Source: a virus. Taken from it: a stretch of DNA of 49,304 bases. The position numbers and the translations under genes are program-made. Within the stretch, counting starts at the first letter, position 1. Every line of letters starts with the position of its first letter. The notes beneath the pieces are model-generated. The model saw only the letters and a list, made by a program, of their open reading frames with translations, ran no database searches and was not told the DNA's origin. Positions 7,877-15,346 of the stretch are shown here, piece after piece. Where the stretch lies: the IMG/VR virus record IMGVR_UViG_3300037245_002005, positions 1-49,304 of that record; one strand, 5' to 3'.

Positions 7877-8989
7877 ATGAAAATAATTTCCATACGTGGT
7901 ACTATTGGTTGGGACGTAACGCCTGACGATATACGTAATCAATTTAAAGATGCTAAAGGTGATATTATTGTTGAAATTGCTTCACCTGGTGGTTTTGTTT
8001 ACGATGGTCTTGATATTTTCAATTTAATTCGTGATTATAAAGGCGGAAAAGTAACAACTAAGTTAATGGGAATTGCTGCTTCTATGGCGTCTGTTATTGC
8101 CCTTGCTGGTGATAAAGTAATCGCTCATGATAATGCAGTTTTTATGATTCATAATGCTTCAAATATCGTTTGGGGCAATCATCTTGAAATGCGAGAAATG
8201 GCAGATCATTTGGAAAAAGTTTCTAATCATCTAGCTAAGATTTACGTTCGTAAAACAGGGAAATCAATAAGCGAAATAAAAGAACTGCTTGATGCAGATG
8301 GTGGAAGTGGAACTTATCTATTTGGTGACGAAATATTAAAAGCTGGATTTGTTGACGAAATAATTGAAAGCGATGATTCAGATACACTCGATAAAGATTC
8401 TTCTATACTAACCGCAATGATGGAAATTGAAAATTGTACAAATAAATTAAAAGAATCTGAAAATTCTAAAAAAGATTTACAAAAAGCTGCTGCCTCTCTT
8501 ACTCCTATGGCGCAACCAAAAAATAATACTGACATTTCCCCGGCTACTCCGGGAATTGTAAATTCAAAAATTAAGGAAGAAAATACTATGAATGAGTTAG
8601 AAAAATTTCTTGCTGCAAACCCCGGAGCAAAAGCTGATTATGACAAGGCTATTGCATCTGCTGTTAAGCAAGGTGAAGAAAAAGTTAATGCACGTATTGA
8701 AGTTGCAAAAAACTATATTGGTAATGATAAATATCCAACCTTGTCTGTATTGGCAATGAAGGTTATTAACGGTGAAATTGATGCACTTGCACTTGAATCT
8801 GCAGTTGCTGTTATTGATGCAACTATTGCAAAAACTGGATCAGATGCTGCTATTGACGAAACCCAAAAACTTGGTGATACTGGTGCTGAAGGTGGAAAAC
8901 CTGTAAACGATTCAGGCGATTGCGAAAATGATGCTGATCTTGATCAAGAGATTGCACGAACTAAAAAACAAAATGGTGATGTAAAATGA
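7877..8989 (+). CDS. Prohead protease, ClpP-type, fused to scaffold (lambda C-like)
   Basis: Capsid maturation protease. Residues 1-165 are a ClpP/S49-type serine peptidase domain. Ser69 in GIAASMAS and His92 in MIHNAS are the probable catalytic residues, and SPGG (36-39) is the usual substrate-groove loop. Residues 180-230 are a linker. Residues 238-370 form a helical, charged scaffold domain that can also be made alone from an internal start (see 8588). This fused protease-scaffold layout is that of lambda C/Nu3. The start at 7877 follows GGAGG. The stop overlaps the decoration gene start by 4 bases. Confidence 0.9.
   Translation: MKIISIRGTIGWDVTPDDIRNQFKDAKGDIIVEIASPGGFVYDGLDIFNLIRDYKGGKVTTKLMGIAASMASVIALAGDKVIAHDNAVFMIHNASNIVWGNHLEMREMADHLEKVSNHLAKIYVRKTGKSISEIKELLDADGGSGTYLFGDEILKAGFVDEIIESDDSDTLDKDSSILTAMMEIENCTNKLKESENSKKDLQKAAASLTPMAQPKNNTDISPATPGIVNSKIKEENTMNELEKFLAANPGAKADYDKAIASAVKQGEEKVNARIEVAKNYIGNDKYPTLSVLAMKVINGEIDALALESAVAVIDATIAKTGSDAAIDETQKLGDTGAEGGKPVNDSGDCENDADLDQEIARTKKQNGDVK
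8588..8989 (+). CDS. Nested in-frame scaffold protein (Nu3-like)
   Basis: Within the protease gene, ATG 8588 is in frame (codon 238) and is preceded by AAGGAAGAAA, a good ribosome site. The product of 133 aa (MNELEKFLAANPGA onward) is the helical C-terminal domain alone. In lambda, Nu3 is made in this way from the 3' part of C and acts as the assembly scaffold. The internal ribosome site is visible. Actual use of it is inference. Confidence 0.65.
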   Translation: MNELEKFLAANPGAKADYDKAIASAVKQGEEKVNARIEVAKNYIGNDKYPTLSVLAMKVINGEIDALALESAVAVIDATIAKTGSDAAIDETQKLGDTGAEGGKPVNDSGDCENDADLDQEIARTKKQNGDVK

Positions 8990-9744
8990 GTGTAGAAAAT
9001 TCTGTTGACATCAATACACGTCCACTAATTCTTGAAGAATATCCTGTTGCTGTCCGTAAAGATGACGCAGTTATGAAGCAAGATGCCGGGCGTACTACTG
9101 TACTAGCGAGTAAAACACTTGTTGGTAAACTTGCCGTTGCTGCTGCCGTTGCTGCAGCTGCTGATGCGGGTAACACTGGTGATGGTACTGTTACCGTCTC
9201 AACTGTTGTTGGTATCAATGCTGCTGGTGAAAAAATAATTCCTAAAGTTGGAATTTGGCTATTAACTCTGACTGCTGCCTTGGTTGCAACACTAACTGAT
9301 CCAGATGGTGTTGATAGAGTTACTGGAATTGCATTGAATGATGGAACAACAACCGTTGTTAAATATGCAGGTCTTCAGTTTACTGTTACAGATGGTGCAA
9401 TAGCGTTTATTGCTACTGATGAATTTACATTAACCGTTGCTGTTGATGGTGACTATACACCATATGATCCAGCATCTGTTCTTGGTGCAGATAAACCTGC
9501 AGGATTTTATGATCCAGAAGGAAATCTTGGTGAAATAACTGCTGCTGCACTTGTTGCAGGTGACGTTGCTGATGTTCCAGTTTTAATTGCTGGTGCTCTT
9601 TTTGATTCCGAAATGCTTGTAATGGAAACAGGCGCTTTAACTGACATGGTTGCTGATACTGGTCTAACAGTAGAAGAGTATTTGCGACGCGTAAGCTTGA
9701 TAGCAGAAAATGCAATTTCAAATTCAAGCCCTGAAAACTCATAA
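8986..9744 (+). CDS. Head decoration protein (gpD-like) with inserted beta domain
   Basis: Stabilises the expanded capsid. The N-terminus carries a gpD-like start (RPLILEEYPVAVRKDDAVMK) and the end has the VPVLIAGALFDSEMLV region. Between them, about residues 48-155 form an extra beta-rich domain (GNTGDGTVTV, VGIWLLTLT, GLQFTVTDG) often found joined to phage decoration proteins. At 252 aa it is more than twice lambda gpD (110 aa). It overlaps the protease end by 4 bases and lies just before the major capsid gene. Confidence 0.8.
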   Translation: MSVENSVDINTRPLILEEYPVAVRKDDAVMKQDAGRTTVLASKTLVGKLAVAAAVAAAADAGNTGDGTVTVSTVVGINAAGEKIIPKVGIWLLTLTAALVATLTDPDGVDRVTGIALNDGTTTVVKYAGLQFTVTDGAIAFIATDEFTLTVAVDGDYTPYDPASVLGADKPAGFYDPEGNLGEITAAALVAGDVADVPVLIAGALFDSEMLVMETGALTDMVADTGLTVEEYLRRVSLIAENAISNSSPENS

Positions 9745-9761
9745 AAGGAGAGTTAAATAAT

Positions 9762-10967
9762 ATGGCAACACCAAATCCAACAGATCAATATACCCGTTTC
9801 ATGGTGGGTATGTTTGATGAAAGAGATCAACAAGGAATACCAACAGCTTTTCAATCATTTTTTGGAAACAATGCTGCAAGTGAAACAGTTTTTGAACCGG
9901 ATGCAGGAACGATTGAAATCGATATTATTCGTGCAAATGGTGAGCGTTTAGCCCCACTTGTGCACCGTGGCCAATCATCTAAGGATGTTAGTCGAGGTAA
10001 AAATTTAACTGATGAAGAATTTTCAAATTTTGTCCGTAAATGGCCATTGATTGAAAAAGAAGGTAACATTAATTCACAGCAATTGCTCAATAGGCTTGCT
10101 GGTGATAATGCTTTCCAACGTAGATCTAAGTTAGATAAAAACCGTCAATTAGCTAGGAAGATTCATTTTAGTCAAATACGTGAAAGCGTAAGAACTTGTG
10201 AATTGCTTGCTTCCCAATCAATTTTGGAAGGTGTACAGGATGCTATTCTTGATACATCAAATACAGCGCTTCAATATGATTTTAGAAGAAAATCTACCCA
10301 TAATGTAAGCGTTGAGGAATATTGGGATGGTGAAAGTGCTGCTATTATGGATGATCTTGATGCTGCATGTGATCTCAGTGAAGCCGATGCATATGTTACA
10401 CCTGATTTTTTAGGTCTTGGTGATAAAGCTATTGCTGCTCTGATACGTGATACAGAAATGCAGACACTAGCCGACAACCGTAGATATAAAATCATACAGG
10501 TAAGCCAAAACAATCCAGTTCCAACTGAATATGCTAAGTATATAAAAGCCGGATGGACTGCACGTGGACTTTTAATGACATTGAGTGGTCGTGAATTGTG
10601 GATGTTTACAAACAATCAGAGATATACAAATGATTCTGGTGCTTCTACTCGTTACATGCCATCTGACAAAGCGTTTCTTTTGAATACAAATGCACGTCTT
10701 GATAAATATTTTGGTCCACGTGATTCATTTGATCCAACCCCTGCTGAAGCAACTTGGATGCAGCAAATGTTTGGTTTCAGTGTAAACTCTGCACCTATTC
10801 CGCAAAATGTTGCTGTTACTGGTGTAATTGATCCACGTATGTTTTATTTTGATGGATATATGGGAAAAGGTCGTAAAACTCAGACATTAAGAGCACAATG
10901 CGCACCGATATTTCCAACAACTCAGACTGATACAATCATTGTTCTTTCTGATTTGATAACACCATAA
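9762..10967 (+). CDS. Major capsid protein (lambda gpE family)
   Basis: Main shell subunit, 401 aa (lambda gpE 341 aa). Recognisable family features are the N-terminal DQYTRFMVGMF, the FEPDAGTIEIDIIRANGERL strand region, and LAPLVHRGQ before the long spine helix. A C-terminal segment (WMQQMFGFSVNSAPIPQNV) leads into the last strands. It has a strong ribosome site (AAAGGAGAG) and follows the decoration gene as in lambda. No cleavage site is obvious. Confidence 0.92.
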   Translation: MATPNPTDQYTRFMVGMFDERDQQGIPTAFQSFFGNNAASETVFEPDAGTIEIDIIRANGERLAPLVHRGQSSKDVSRGKNLTDEEFSNFVRKWPLIEKEGNINSQQLLNRLAGDNAFQRRSKLDKNRQLARKIHFSQIRESVRTCELLASQSILEGVQDAILDTSNTALQYDFRRKSTHNVSVEEYWDGESAAIMDDLDAACDLSEADAYVTPDFLGLGDKAIAALIRDTEMQTLADNRRYKIIQVSQNNPVPTEYAKYIKAGWTARGLLMTLSGRELWMFTNNQRYTNDSGASTRYMPSDKAFLLNTNARLDKYFGPRDSFDPTPAEATWMQQMFGFSVNSAPIPQNVAVTGVIDPRMFYFDGYMGKGRKTQTLRAQCAPIFPTTQTDTIIVLSDLITP

Positions 10968-10984
10968 CACAAGGATAAGGAACT

Positions 10985-11389
10985 ATGTCTGATAAAAAAT
11001 TGTTTTGGATAAATAAAAAAGGCGTTCTTGGTGTTGGTAAAAACTGCACCAAGTATGGTGAAGAAATAGATGTTAAAAAAATAGGTAAAGCTGTACTTGC
11101 AAAACATGTACAGCTTGGGAACATTGGCCAAATGGCCGTTCCTCCTGTTGCTGGTGATCAAAAAAAGATCATTGAGCTTGAAGGGAAAATTGCTTCTTTG
11201 AAAGATGAAGCAAAAAAACCAAAAGACAGTGATGCTGATATTGAAACATTGAAAGCTGAATTTGATGAAGAAATTTCTAAAAAAGATGAAGAACTTGAAA
11301 AAGTGGAAGCAGATTTTAAAGAAGTTATTGATGCAAAAGATGCTGATATTGAAACATTGAAAGCTGAATTAAAAAAGGCGACTAAATAA
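10985..11389 (+). CDS. Coiled-coil hypothetical protein with internal repeat
   Basis: 134 aa. The N-terminal 55 residues form a small domain (MSDKKLFWINKKGVLGVGKN). The rest is a highly charged coiled coil. DADIETLKAE appears twice, encoded by a perfect 32-base direct repeat (11231-11262 and 11339-11370, 36 codons apart). It occupies the place of lambda FI, after the capsid gene, and could be a packaging or head-completion helper, but there is no sequence proof. Its stop overlaps the next start. Confidence 0.55.
   Translation: MSDKKLFWINKKGVLGVGKNCTKYGEEIDVKKIGKAVLAKHVQLGNIGQMAVPPVAGDQKKIIELEGKIASLKDEAKKPKDSDADIETLKAEFDEEISKKDEELEKVEADFKEVIDAKDADIETLKAELKKATK
11231..11370 (+). repeat. Two perfect 32-base direct repeats within a coding region
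   Basis: The same 32 bases occur at 11231-11262 and 11339-11370, both in the same reading frame (108 bases apart). They encode the repeated coiled-coil segment DADIETLKAE and suggest a recent in-frame duplication. Confidence 0.85.
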
Positions 11390-11745
11390 TGAAATTGCCT
11401 AAAGGCATAAAAATCAAAATCAATAATCGTACTTACCAGGGAGAAATTCCTGGTAATATTACAGTTAGCGTTGCACAAAAAAAGCTGATCAAAGATTTTG
11501 AAGAACGTGTTGTTAGTTGCAAAAACAAAAATTTTTCTATGGCAAAAAAAAGAAAAGTTATAGAAGAAGAAAAAAAAGAAACTGCAAAAAAGTTGAAACG
11601 TGAAGCAGCAAAAAAGATTGAAGATGCAAAAAAGCAATCTGAAAAAACTGCCGATGTTTCGCCTGCTGCTGAAGATGATGATGTTGAAGATGATTCAACA
11701 GGTAAAGATGATTCAACAGGTAAAGATGGTAAAGCCAAGAAATAA
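11389..11745 (+). CDS. Lys-rich hypothetical protein with tandem DDSTGK repeat
   Basis: 118 aa. Residues 1-45 form a short ordered part (MKLPKGIKIKINNRTYQGE). The remainder is Lys/Glu-rich, probably helical, and ends in a disordered acidic tail. There an 18-base tandem repeat (11689-11706, 11707-11724) encodes DDSTGK twice. It is translationally coupled to the neighbours. Family not recognised. Its place between capsid and neck genes suggests a head-linked protein. Confidence 0.5.
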   Translation: MKLPKGIKIKINNRTYQGEIPGNITVSVAQKKLIKDFEERVVSCKNKNFSMAKKRKVIEEEKKETAKKLKREAAKKIEDAKKQSEKTADVSPAAEDDDVEDDSTGKDDSTGKDGKAKK

Positions 11746-11747
11746 AA

Positions 11748-12143
11748 ATGAGTAACAACAGGGATCTACTAAGAAAAGACATGAATGCAATTCGTGATGA
11801 TTGGTGGATTCCTATTATTTTAATTTCACCTGATGGAGTTCCTTACAATAAACAGGTCGGAACTGAAAATGATTTACTTGGTGGTACCCGAAAAGATCCA
11901 AAGCTATTTAATGATGAAAATGGTAATCCTGTAACCATTAAGGCTTCGACTATAACTATATTGGTTGCTGACCTTGAAAGAGTTCCAGCACAGGGTGAGC
12001 AATGGATTGTAAAATACCCAAAAGGTTTAATTGCTTCTGGTGAACTTGTTACGGCAGCTTTTACTGCAAATAATGAAGAAGCTGGTTCTGATTCATTAGG
12101 TTATATAAAAATATTTCCACAGGCTGTTAAGGTGGTTGCATAA
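11748..12143 (+). CDS. Putative head-tail joining (neck) protein
   Basis: 131 aa. Features are a WWIPIILISPDGVPY start, a middle segment NPVTIKASTITILVADLERVP followed by GEQWIVKYP, and a C-terminal strand GYIKIFPQAVKVV. This resembles the fold order of small gpFII-like head-completion proteins: helix, then beta barrel with a GD/Q-x-W-x-V turn. It lies between capsid and sheath, where neck proteins are expected. Function is inferred mainly from position. Confidence 0.5.
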   Translation: MSNNRDLLRKDMNAIRDDWWIPIILISPDGVPYNKQVGTENDLLGGTRKDPKLFNDENGNPVTIKASTITILVADLERVPAQGEQWIVKYPKGLIASGELVTAAFTANNEEAGSDSLGYIKIFPQAVKVVA

Positions 12144-12736
12144 TGATGAATTTTAGAACATTAAAAGCAAATATTGTTACTTTACTTGCTGATAATGCTA
12201 ATGGAAATTTTCAGGTTGTTCAGGCTCAAAGGCAAAAAGAAGGTGCTGAAGATATTAATCTTTTGCGTAAAGTAGCTGTTTATTTTGCCACAAATGATTT
12301 ATCTGAAAACAAAGGTACTACAAATGGTGAACTTGTAACAAAACCGACTTACCACATTGAATTAAAAGTTGCTGAAAAAGGTACTTTAACTGATATTACT
12401 GATCCAACTACTATAACAAGTGCTGAAATAATCGCTGATGATGCACTTGATGAATTATTTGAAAATGTTCTTCAAATAATAATGGATGCAAGAAACATTG
12501 ATTTAGAACTGCCAGTTGGAACTATTTCTAATAGATATATTAAGAGTTTAATAAAAGGAAGCCCAAACCAACACGGTGAATTTGTTGTTTTGGTCGGAAG
12601 GATGGATTTGGATTGTAATTTAGCTGAATCTATCCTTGGTGATGAAGGCGTTGAAGGTACTAATATTGATAGTACATTAGAAATAAACGGTGATGGTACT
12701 CAGGCAACTGGTATAAACGAACCACAAACAGAATAA
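12143..12736 (+). CDS. Putative tail terminator/neck protein
   Basis: 197 aa, overlapping the previous stop. It begins with a helix (MMNFRTLKANIVTLLAD), followed by alternating strands with KPTYHIELKVAEKG and later NRYIKSLIKGSPNQHGEFVVLVGRMDL. The layout (N-terminal helix, strands, long helix, strands) and its position directly before the sheath gene fit a tail terminator, like Mu gp37 before the sheath gene L. No diagnostic motif is visible. Confidence 0.45.
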   Translation: MMNFRTLKANIVTLLADNANGNFQVVQAQRQKEGAEDINLLRKVAVYFATNDLSENKGTTNGELVTKPTYHIELKVAEKGTLTDITDPTTITSAEIIADDALDELFENVLQIIMDARNIDLELPVGTISNRYIKSLIKGSPNQHGEFVVLVGRMDLDCNLAESILGDEGVEGTNIDSTLEINGDGTQATGINEPQTE

Positions 12737-12752
12737 AAAAAAGGACAATAAC

Positions 12753-14315
12753 ATGACAGTAAATGAAAATTCATTAGCACCTGCAAACGCAGTAAGTGGT
12801 CAAAATGTACCACAATCAATAGCACCATCAGTTTTAAAAAGAAAATTAATAATAATTGCAACGTATGATCCAGCACTAACTGCTGTTGTTCCTGAAGTTC
12901 CTGTTAGAGTTTTATCTGCAAATGCTGTTGGTGACCAATTTGGTTTTGGTTTTATGGCTCATAGGCTTGCAATTAAGGCTTTTAAAACAGCACCTGGTGC
13001 TGAAATTTATATACAACCACAGGAAGAAGAAGCTGCTGGTACACAGGCTGCCGGGTCAATTTTGATTGACACCGCACCTGGTGTTGCAGGGTCTATCTAT
13101 GTTTATATAGCTGGTGAACTTGTAAAAGTTAATGTTGCTACCGATGATGATGAAGCAGCCATTGCAGGGCTTATAATTGCAGCAATTAATGCCGATAAAA
13201 CCCTTCCTGTCACTGCACTTGTTAATGCTACACCGGAACAACTTGATATTACTGCAAAGTCTGAAGGTGATTATTATGGAAATGCTATCACAATAGATAC
13301 AAATATTTATGGTGAAACTGATATTGGTGCACTTGCCTACACTATAACTGCTATGACTAGTGGTGTTGGTACACCTGATATAGATGATGCGCTTAATGCC
13401 CTTGGTACTGGTTCTGGTCAAAATGGTGATAATTACACTGATTTGGTTCATGGTTATGGTCCAGTGACTGCTGTTCTTGATAAAATCAGCACTTACAACG
13501 GTATTGCTGATCAAAAATCAGGGAATTATTCTGAACTTGTTCATAGACCTTTTAGATCCGTTAATTGTGATACCGCTGCTGGTTCTGGTGGTTTATCTGC
13601 ATTAATCGTAATTGGTAATGGTAGAAAAACAGATAGAAGTTCTGGTATTATTGGTGTCCCTGGTTCGGCTTCACATCCTGCAGAGATTGCAGCACAGATT
13701 ACTGGTTACATGGTAACTCAAAACAATAAACAAGCTGAATTATCATATCGTGGTTTTATTCTTGATGGTATTCATACAGGTGCTGTTGCTGATAGATGGA
13801 CTGATGATTATGATTCTGGTCGGGAAGCTGCAGCACAGGCTGGAATTTCTTGCACATTGGTTAAATCTGGTTCTGTAACACTTCAAAATGCATTAACTTT
13901 TTATCATCCAGATTCAATACCTGTTGATTCTAATGCATATAGAAACATGCGTAATATTTCTATATTACAGAATATTTTTGCAGCGGTTGATCTTCAATTT
14001 AGTTTGCCAAAATGGCAACAGTTTTCTGTTGTAAAAGATTTGGCAAAAGTTGGAAATGTTAGCAGCCGTAAAACTGCAAAAAGTCCATCAAGTGTAATTG
14101 ATGATTGGATGTCATTGTTTACTGCTTTTGCTGGTAGAGCATGGATTGCTGATTTAAATTTTTCGGTTAATGCTTTAAAAGAAACAGGTGCAGTTGTTAT
14201 TCGTGGTGCTGGAAATGGTTTTGATGTTTTACCAAAATTTATTTTTAGTGGTGATGGTGATATCATAAATACAAATATAGAGTATGATACATCTTTTGCA
14301 ATATTAAATCAATAA
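12753..14315 (+). CDS. Contractile tail sheath protein (Mu gpL-like)
   Basis: Outer tube that contracts on infection, so the virion is a myovirus. 520 aa. The N-terminal part (APSVLKRKLIIIATYDP) matches Mu-type sheaths. About residues 95-200 hold an inserted Ig/beta-like domain, followed by VHGYGPVTAVLDKIS. The C-terminal half has the sheath core (FDVLPKFIFSGDGDIINTNI at the end). It has ribosome site AAGGACA and is followed by the tube gene, as in Mu. Confidence 0.9.
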   Translation: MTVNENSLAPANAVSGQNVPQSIAPSVLKRKLIIIATYDPALTAVVPEVPVRVLSANAVGDQFGFGFMAHRLAIKAFKTAPGAEIYIQPQEEEAAGTQAAGSILIDTAPGVAGSIYVYIAGELVKVNVATDDDEAAIAGLIIAAINADKTLPVTALVNATPEQLDITAKSEGDYYGNAITIDTNIYGETDIGALAYTITAMTSGVGTPDIDDALNALGTGSGQNGDNYTDLVHGYGPVTAVLDKISTYNGIADQKSGNYSELVHRPFRSVNCDTAAGSGGLSALIVIGNGRKTDRSSGIIGVPGSASHPAEIAAQITGYMVTQNNKQAELSYRGFILDGIHTGAVADRWTDDYDSGREAAAQAGISCTLVKSGSVTLQNALTFYHPDSIPVDSNAYRNMRNISILQNIFAAVDLQFSLPKWQQFSVVKDLAKVGNVSSRKTAKSPSSVIDDWMSLFTAFAGRAWIADLNFSVNALKETGAVVIRGAGNGFDVLPKFIFSGDGDIINTNIEYDTSFAILNQ

Positions 14316-14326
14316 GGAGATAGTTT

Positions 14327-14707
14327 ATGTCAGACGTTTCAGGATCGTTAAGAGGGGTGTCGCTTGATGGTACTTCATTTAGAGTACCAGCAGATGCAGA
14401 TGTTACAATGAAATTTTCATCGTTTGAAACTGAAGGGATACCAACTTCAGGTGATACGATGTATAAAAAAACAATTATATCACCAAATCATGAAGGTGTA
14501 CCATTAACTGTTAATGGCGATGAAATTGAACTTTTGGAAGAGCTTGCAGCTCGAAATGAGCCATTTCCAATGTCAGTGAATCTTGCAAGTGGCGATGAAT
14601 TCAAATGCCAAGGTATGATAAATTTTGGTGATACAGGATCTGCAGATATGAAAGCAGAGGTTGATCTTATTCCTTCAAACGCATTGACAGGATGGAACAG
14701 GTTTTAA
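14327..14707 (+). CDS. Tail tube protein (Mu gpM-like)
   Basis: Inner tube subunit, 126 aa, close to the 118 aa of Mu gpM. It starts MSDVSGSLRGVSLDG and contains FRVPADADV, an EGIPTSGDTMYKK loop and the family-typical ADMKAEVDLIPSN strand near the end. It sits between sheath and tail assembly chaperone in the usual order, with ribosome site AAGGAGA. Confidence 0.88.
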   Translation: MSDVSGSLRGVSLDGTSFRVPADADVTMKFSSFETEGIPTSGDTMYKKTIISPNHEGVPLTVNGDEIELLEELAARNEPFPMSVNLASGDEFKCQGMINFGDTGSADMKAEVDLIPSNALTGWNRF

Positions 14708-14732
14708 AATTCAATAAACATAGGAGCTGTTT

Positions 14733-15182
14733 ATGTCAATATTTACAAAAAAGAAAAAGTTCAATGAGATACCTTTAGAAGCTGCAAAAGAGCAGGTAAA
14801 AGTATTTCTTGAATTTTATGAAATAGATCCAGAAGAAGACGGATCTAATCAGGCACATAGGGAAAGTTTAGAAGCATCGGTAAAAAGATTAACAAAACAT
14901 GTTATGAAAGGACGTGTTGAAATAACTGAAGCTGATGATGGGCGCATTAAAATTCTGCAGAGATTGCAATTTAAATCTGAAGGTGTTACTGAACTCGAAT
15001 ATAAACTTGTTGGTGGTAACGCTAAGAAGAACATGAAAAATGCTGAAGATAATGATTTGTCCGGTAAGATATATAATCTTGTTGGTGCAATGACAGGTAT
15101 TTCTGGGAAAGCAATTGCCAATCTTGAAGCACTTGATCTTTCAGCTGTTGAGTGTCTAGGGGTACTTTTTTTGGCTCAGTAG
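14733..15182 (+). CDS. Tail assembly chaperone, short form (Mu gp41-like)
   Basis: 149 aa, lying between tube and tape measure genes. It is largely helical and charged, without enzyme motifs, as expected for a chaperone that coats the tape measure. Near its end the codons CTT TTT TTG carry a slippery T TTT TTG heptamer (15167-15173), so a fraction of ribosomes should move to the -1 frame and make a longer form. Ribosome site AGGAGC. Confidence 0.8.
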   Translation: MSIFTKKKKFNEIPLEAAKEQVKVFLEFYEIDPEEDGSNQAHRESLEASVKRLTKHVMKGRVEITEADDGRIKILQRLQFKSEGVTELEYKLVGGNAKKNMKNAEDNDLSGKIYNLVGAMTGISGKAIANLEALDLSAVECLGVLFLAQ

Positions 15183-15346
15183 TTCCTACAGCACACCAAA
15201 TTTGTGGGAACTTATTTTCACGTGGTCAATCTATCTCTGATATTGAAGCGTTAGATTGGGAGGGTCTTAAGTATTGGGGTCATTGGCACGATGTTATGAC
15301 TGCTGAAGAAAAAAAAGCTGTTGATGAAGCAGGAGGAAAAAAGTAA
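14733..15346 (+). CDS. Tail assembly chaperone, -1 frameshift fusion
   Basis: Predicted product of joining 14733-15173 with 15173-15346 after a -1 slip at T TTT TTG: 147 + 57 = 204 aa. The second frame has its own coherent sequence (SVVPTAHQICGNLFSRG, then DWEGLKYWGHWHDV) but only a poor GTG start, which favours frameshifting over separate initiation. Long tailed phages commonly make two chaperone forms in this way. The second frame's stop overlaps the tape measure start (TAATG). Confidence 0.72.
15167..15211 (+). promoter_or_regulatory. Programmed -1 frameshift signal
   Basis: The slippery heptamer T TTT TTG (15167-15173) is followed after 8 bases by a hairpin. GTTCCTACA (15182-15190) pairs with TGTGGGAAC (15203-15211) over 9 positions with one G-U pair and a 12-base loop. 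The zero-frame stop TAG (15180-15182) lies between slip site and stem. This is the standard layout of a bacterial -1 signal. Confidence 0.78.

Noticed and set aside
13056-13514. Minus-strand open frame opposite the sheath gene, and similar shadows at 6222-6779 and 401-781
   Set aside because: Antisense to confident genes, with repetitive Ile/Ser/Asn or Phe/Leu composition and no start signals.
15152-15346. Independent 64-codon gene with GTG start after the tail chaperone
   Set aside because: No ribosome site for the GTG and a strong slippery signal upstream; treated as the -1 frame extension.
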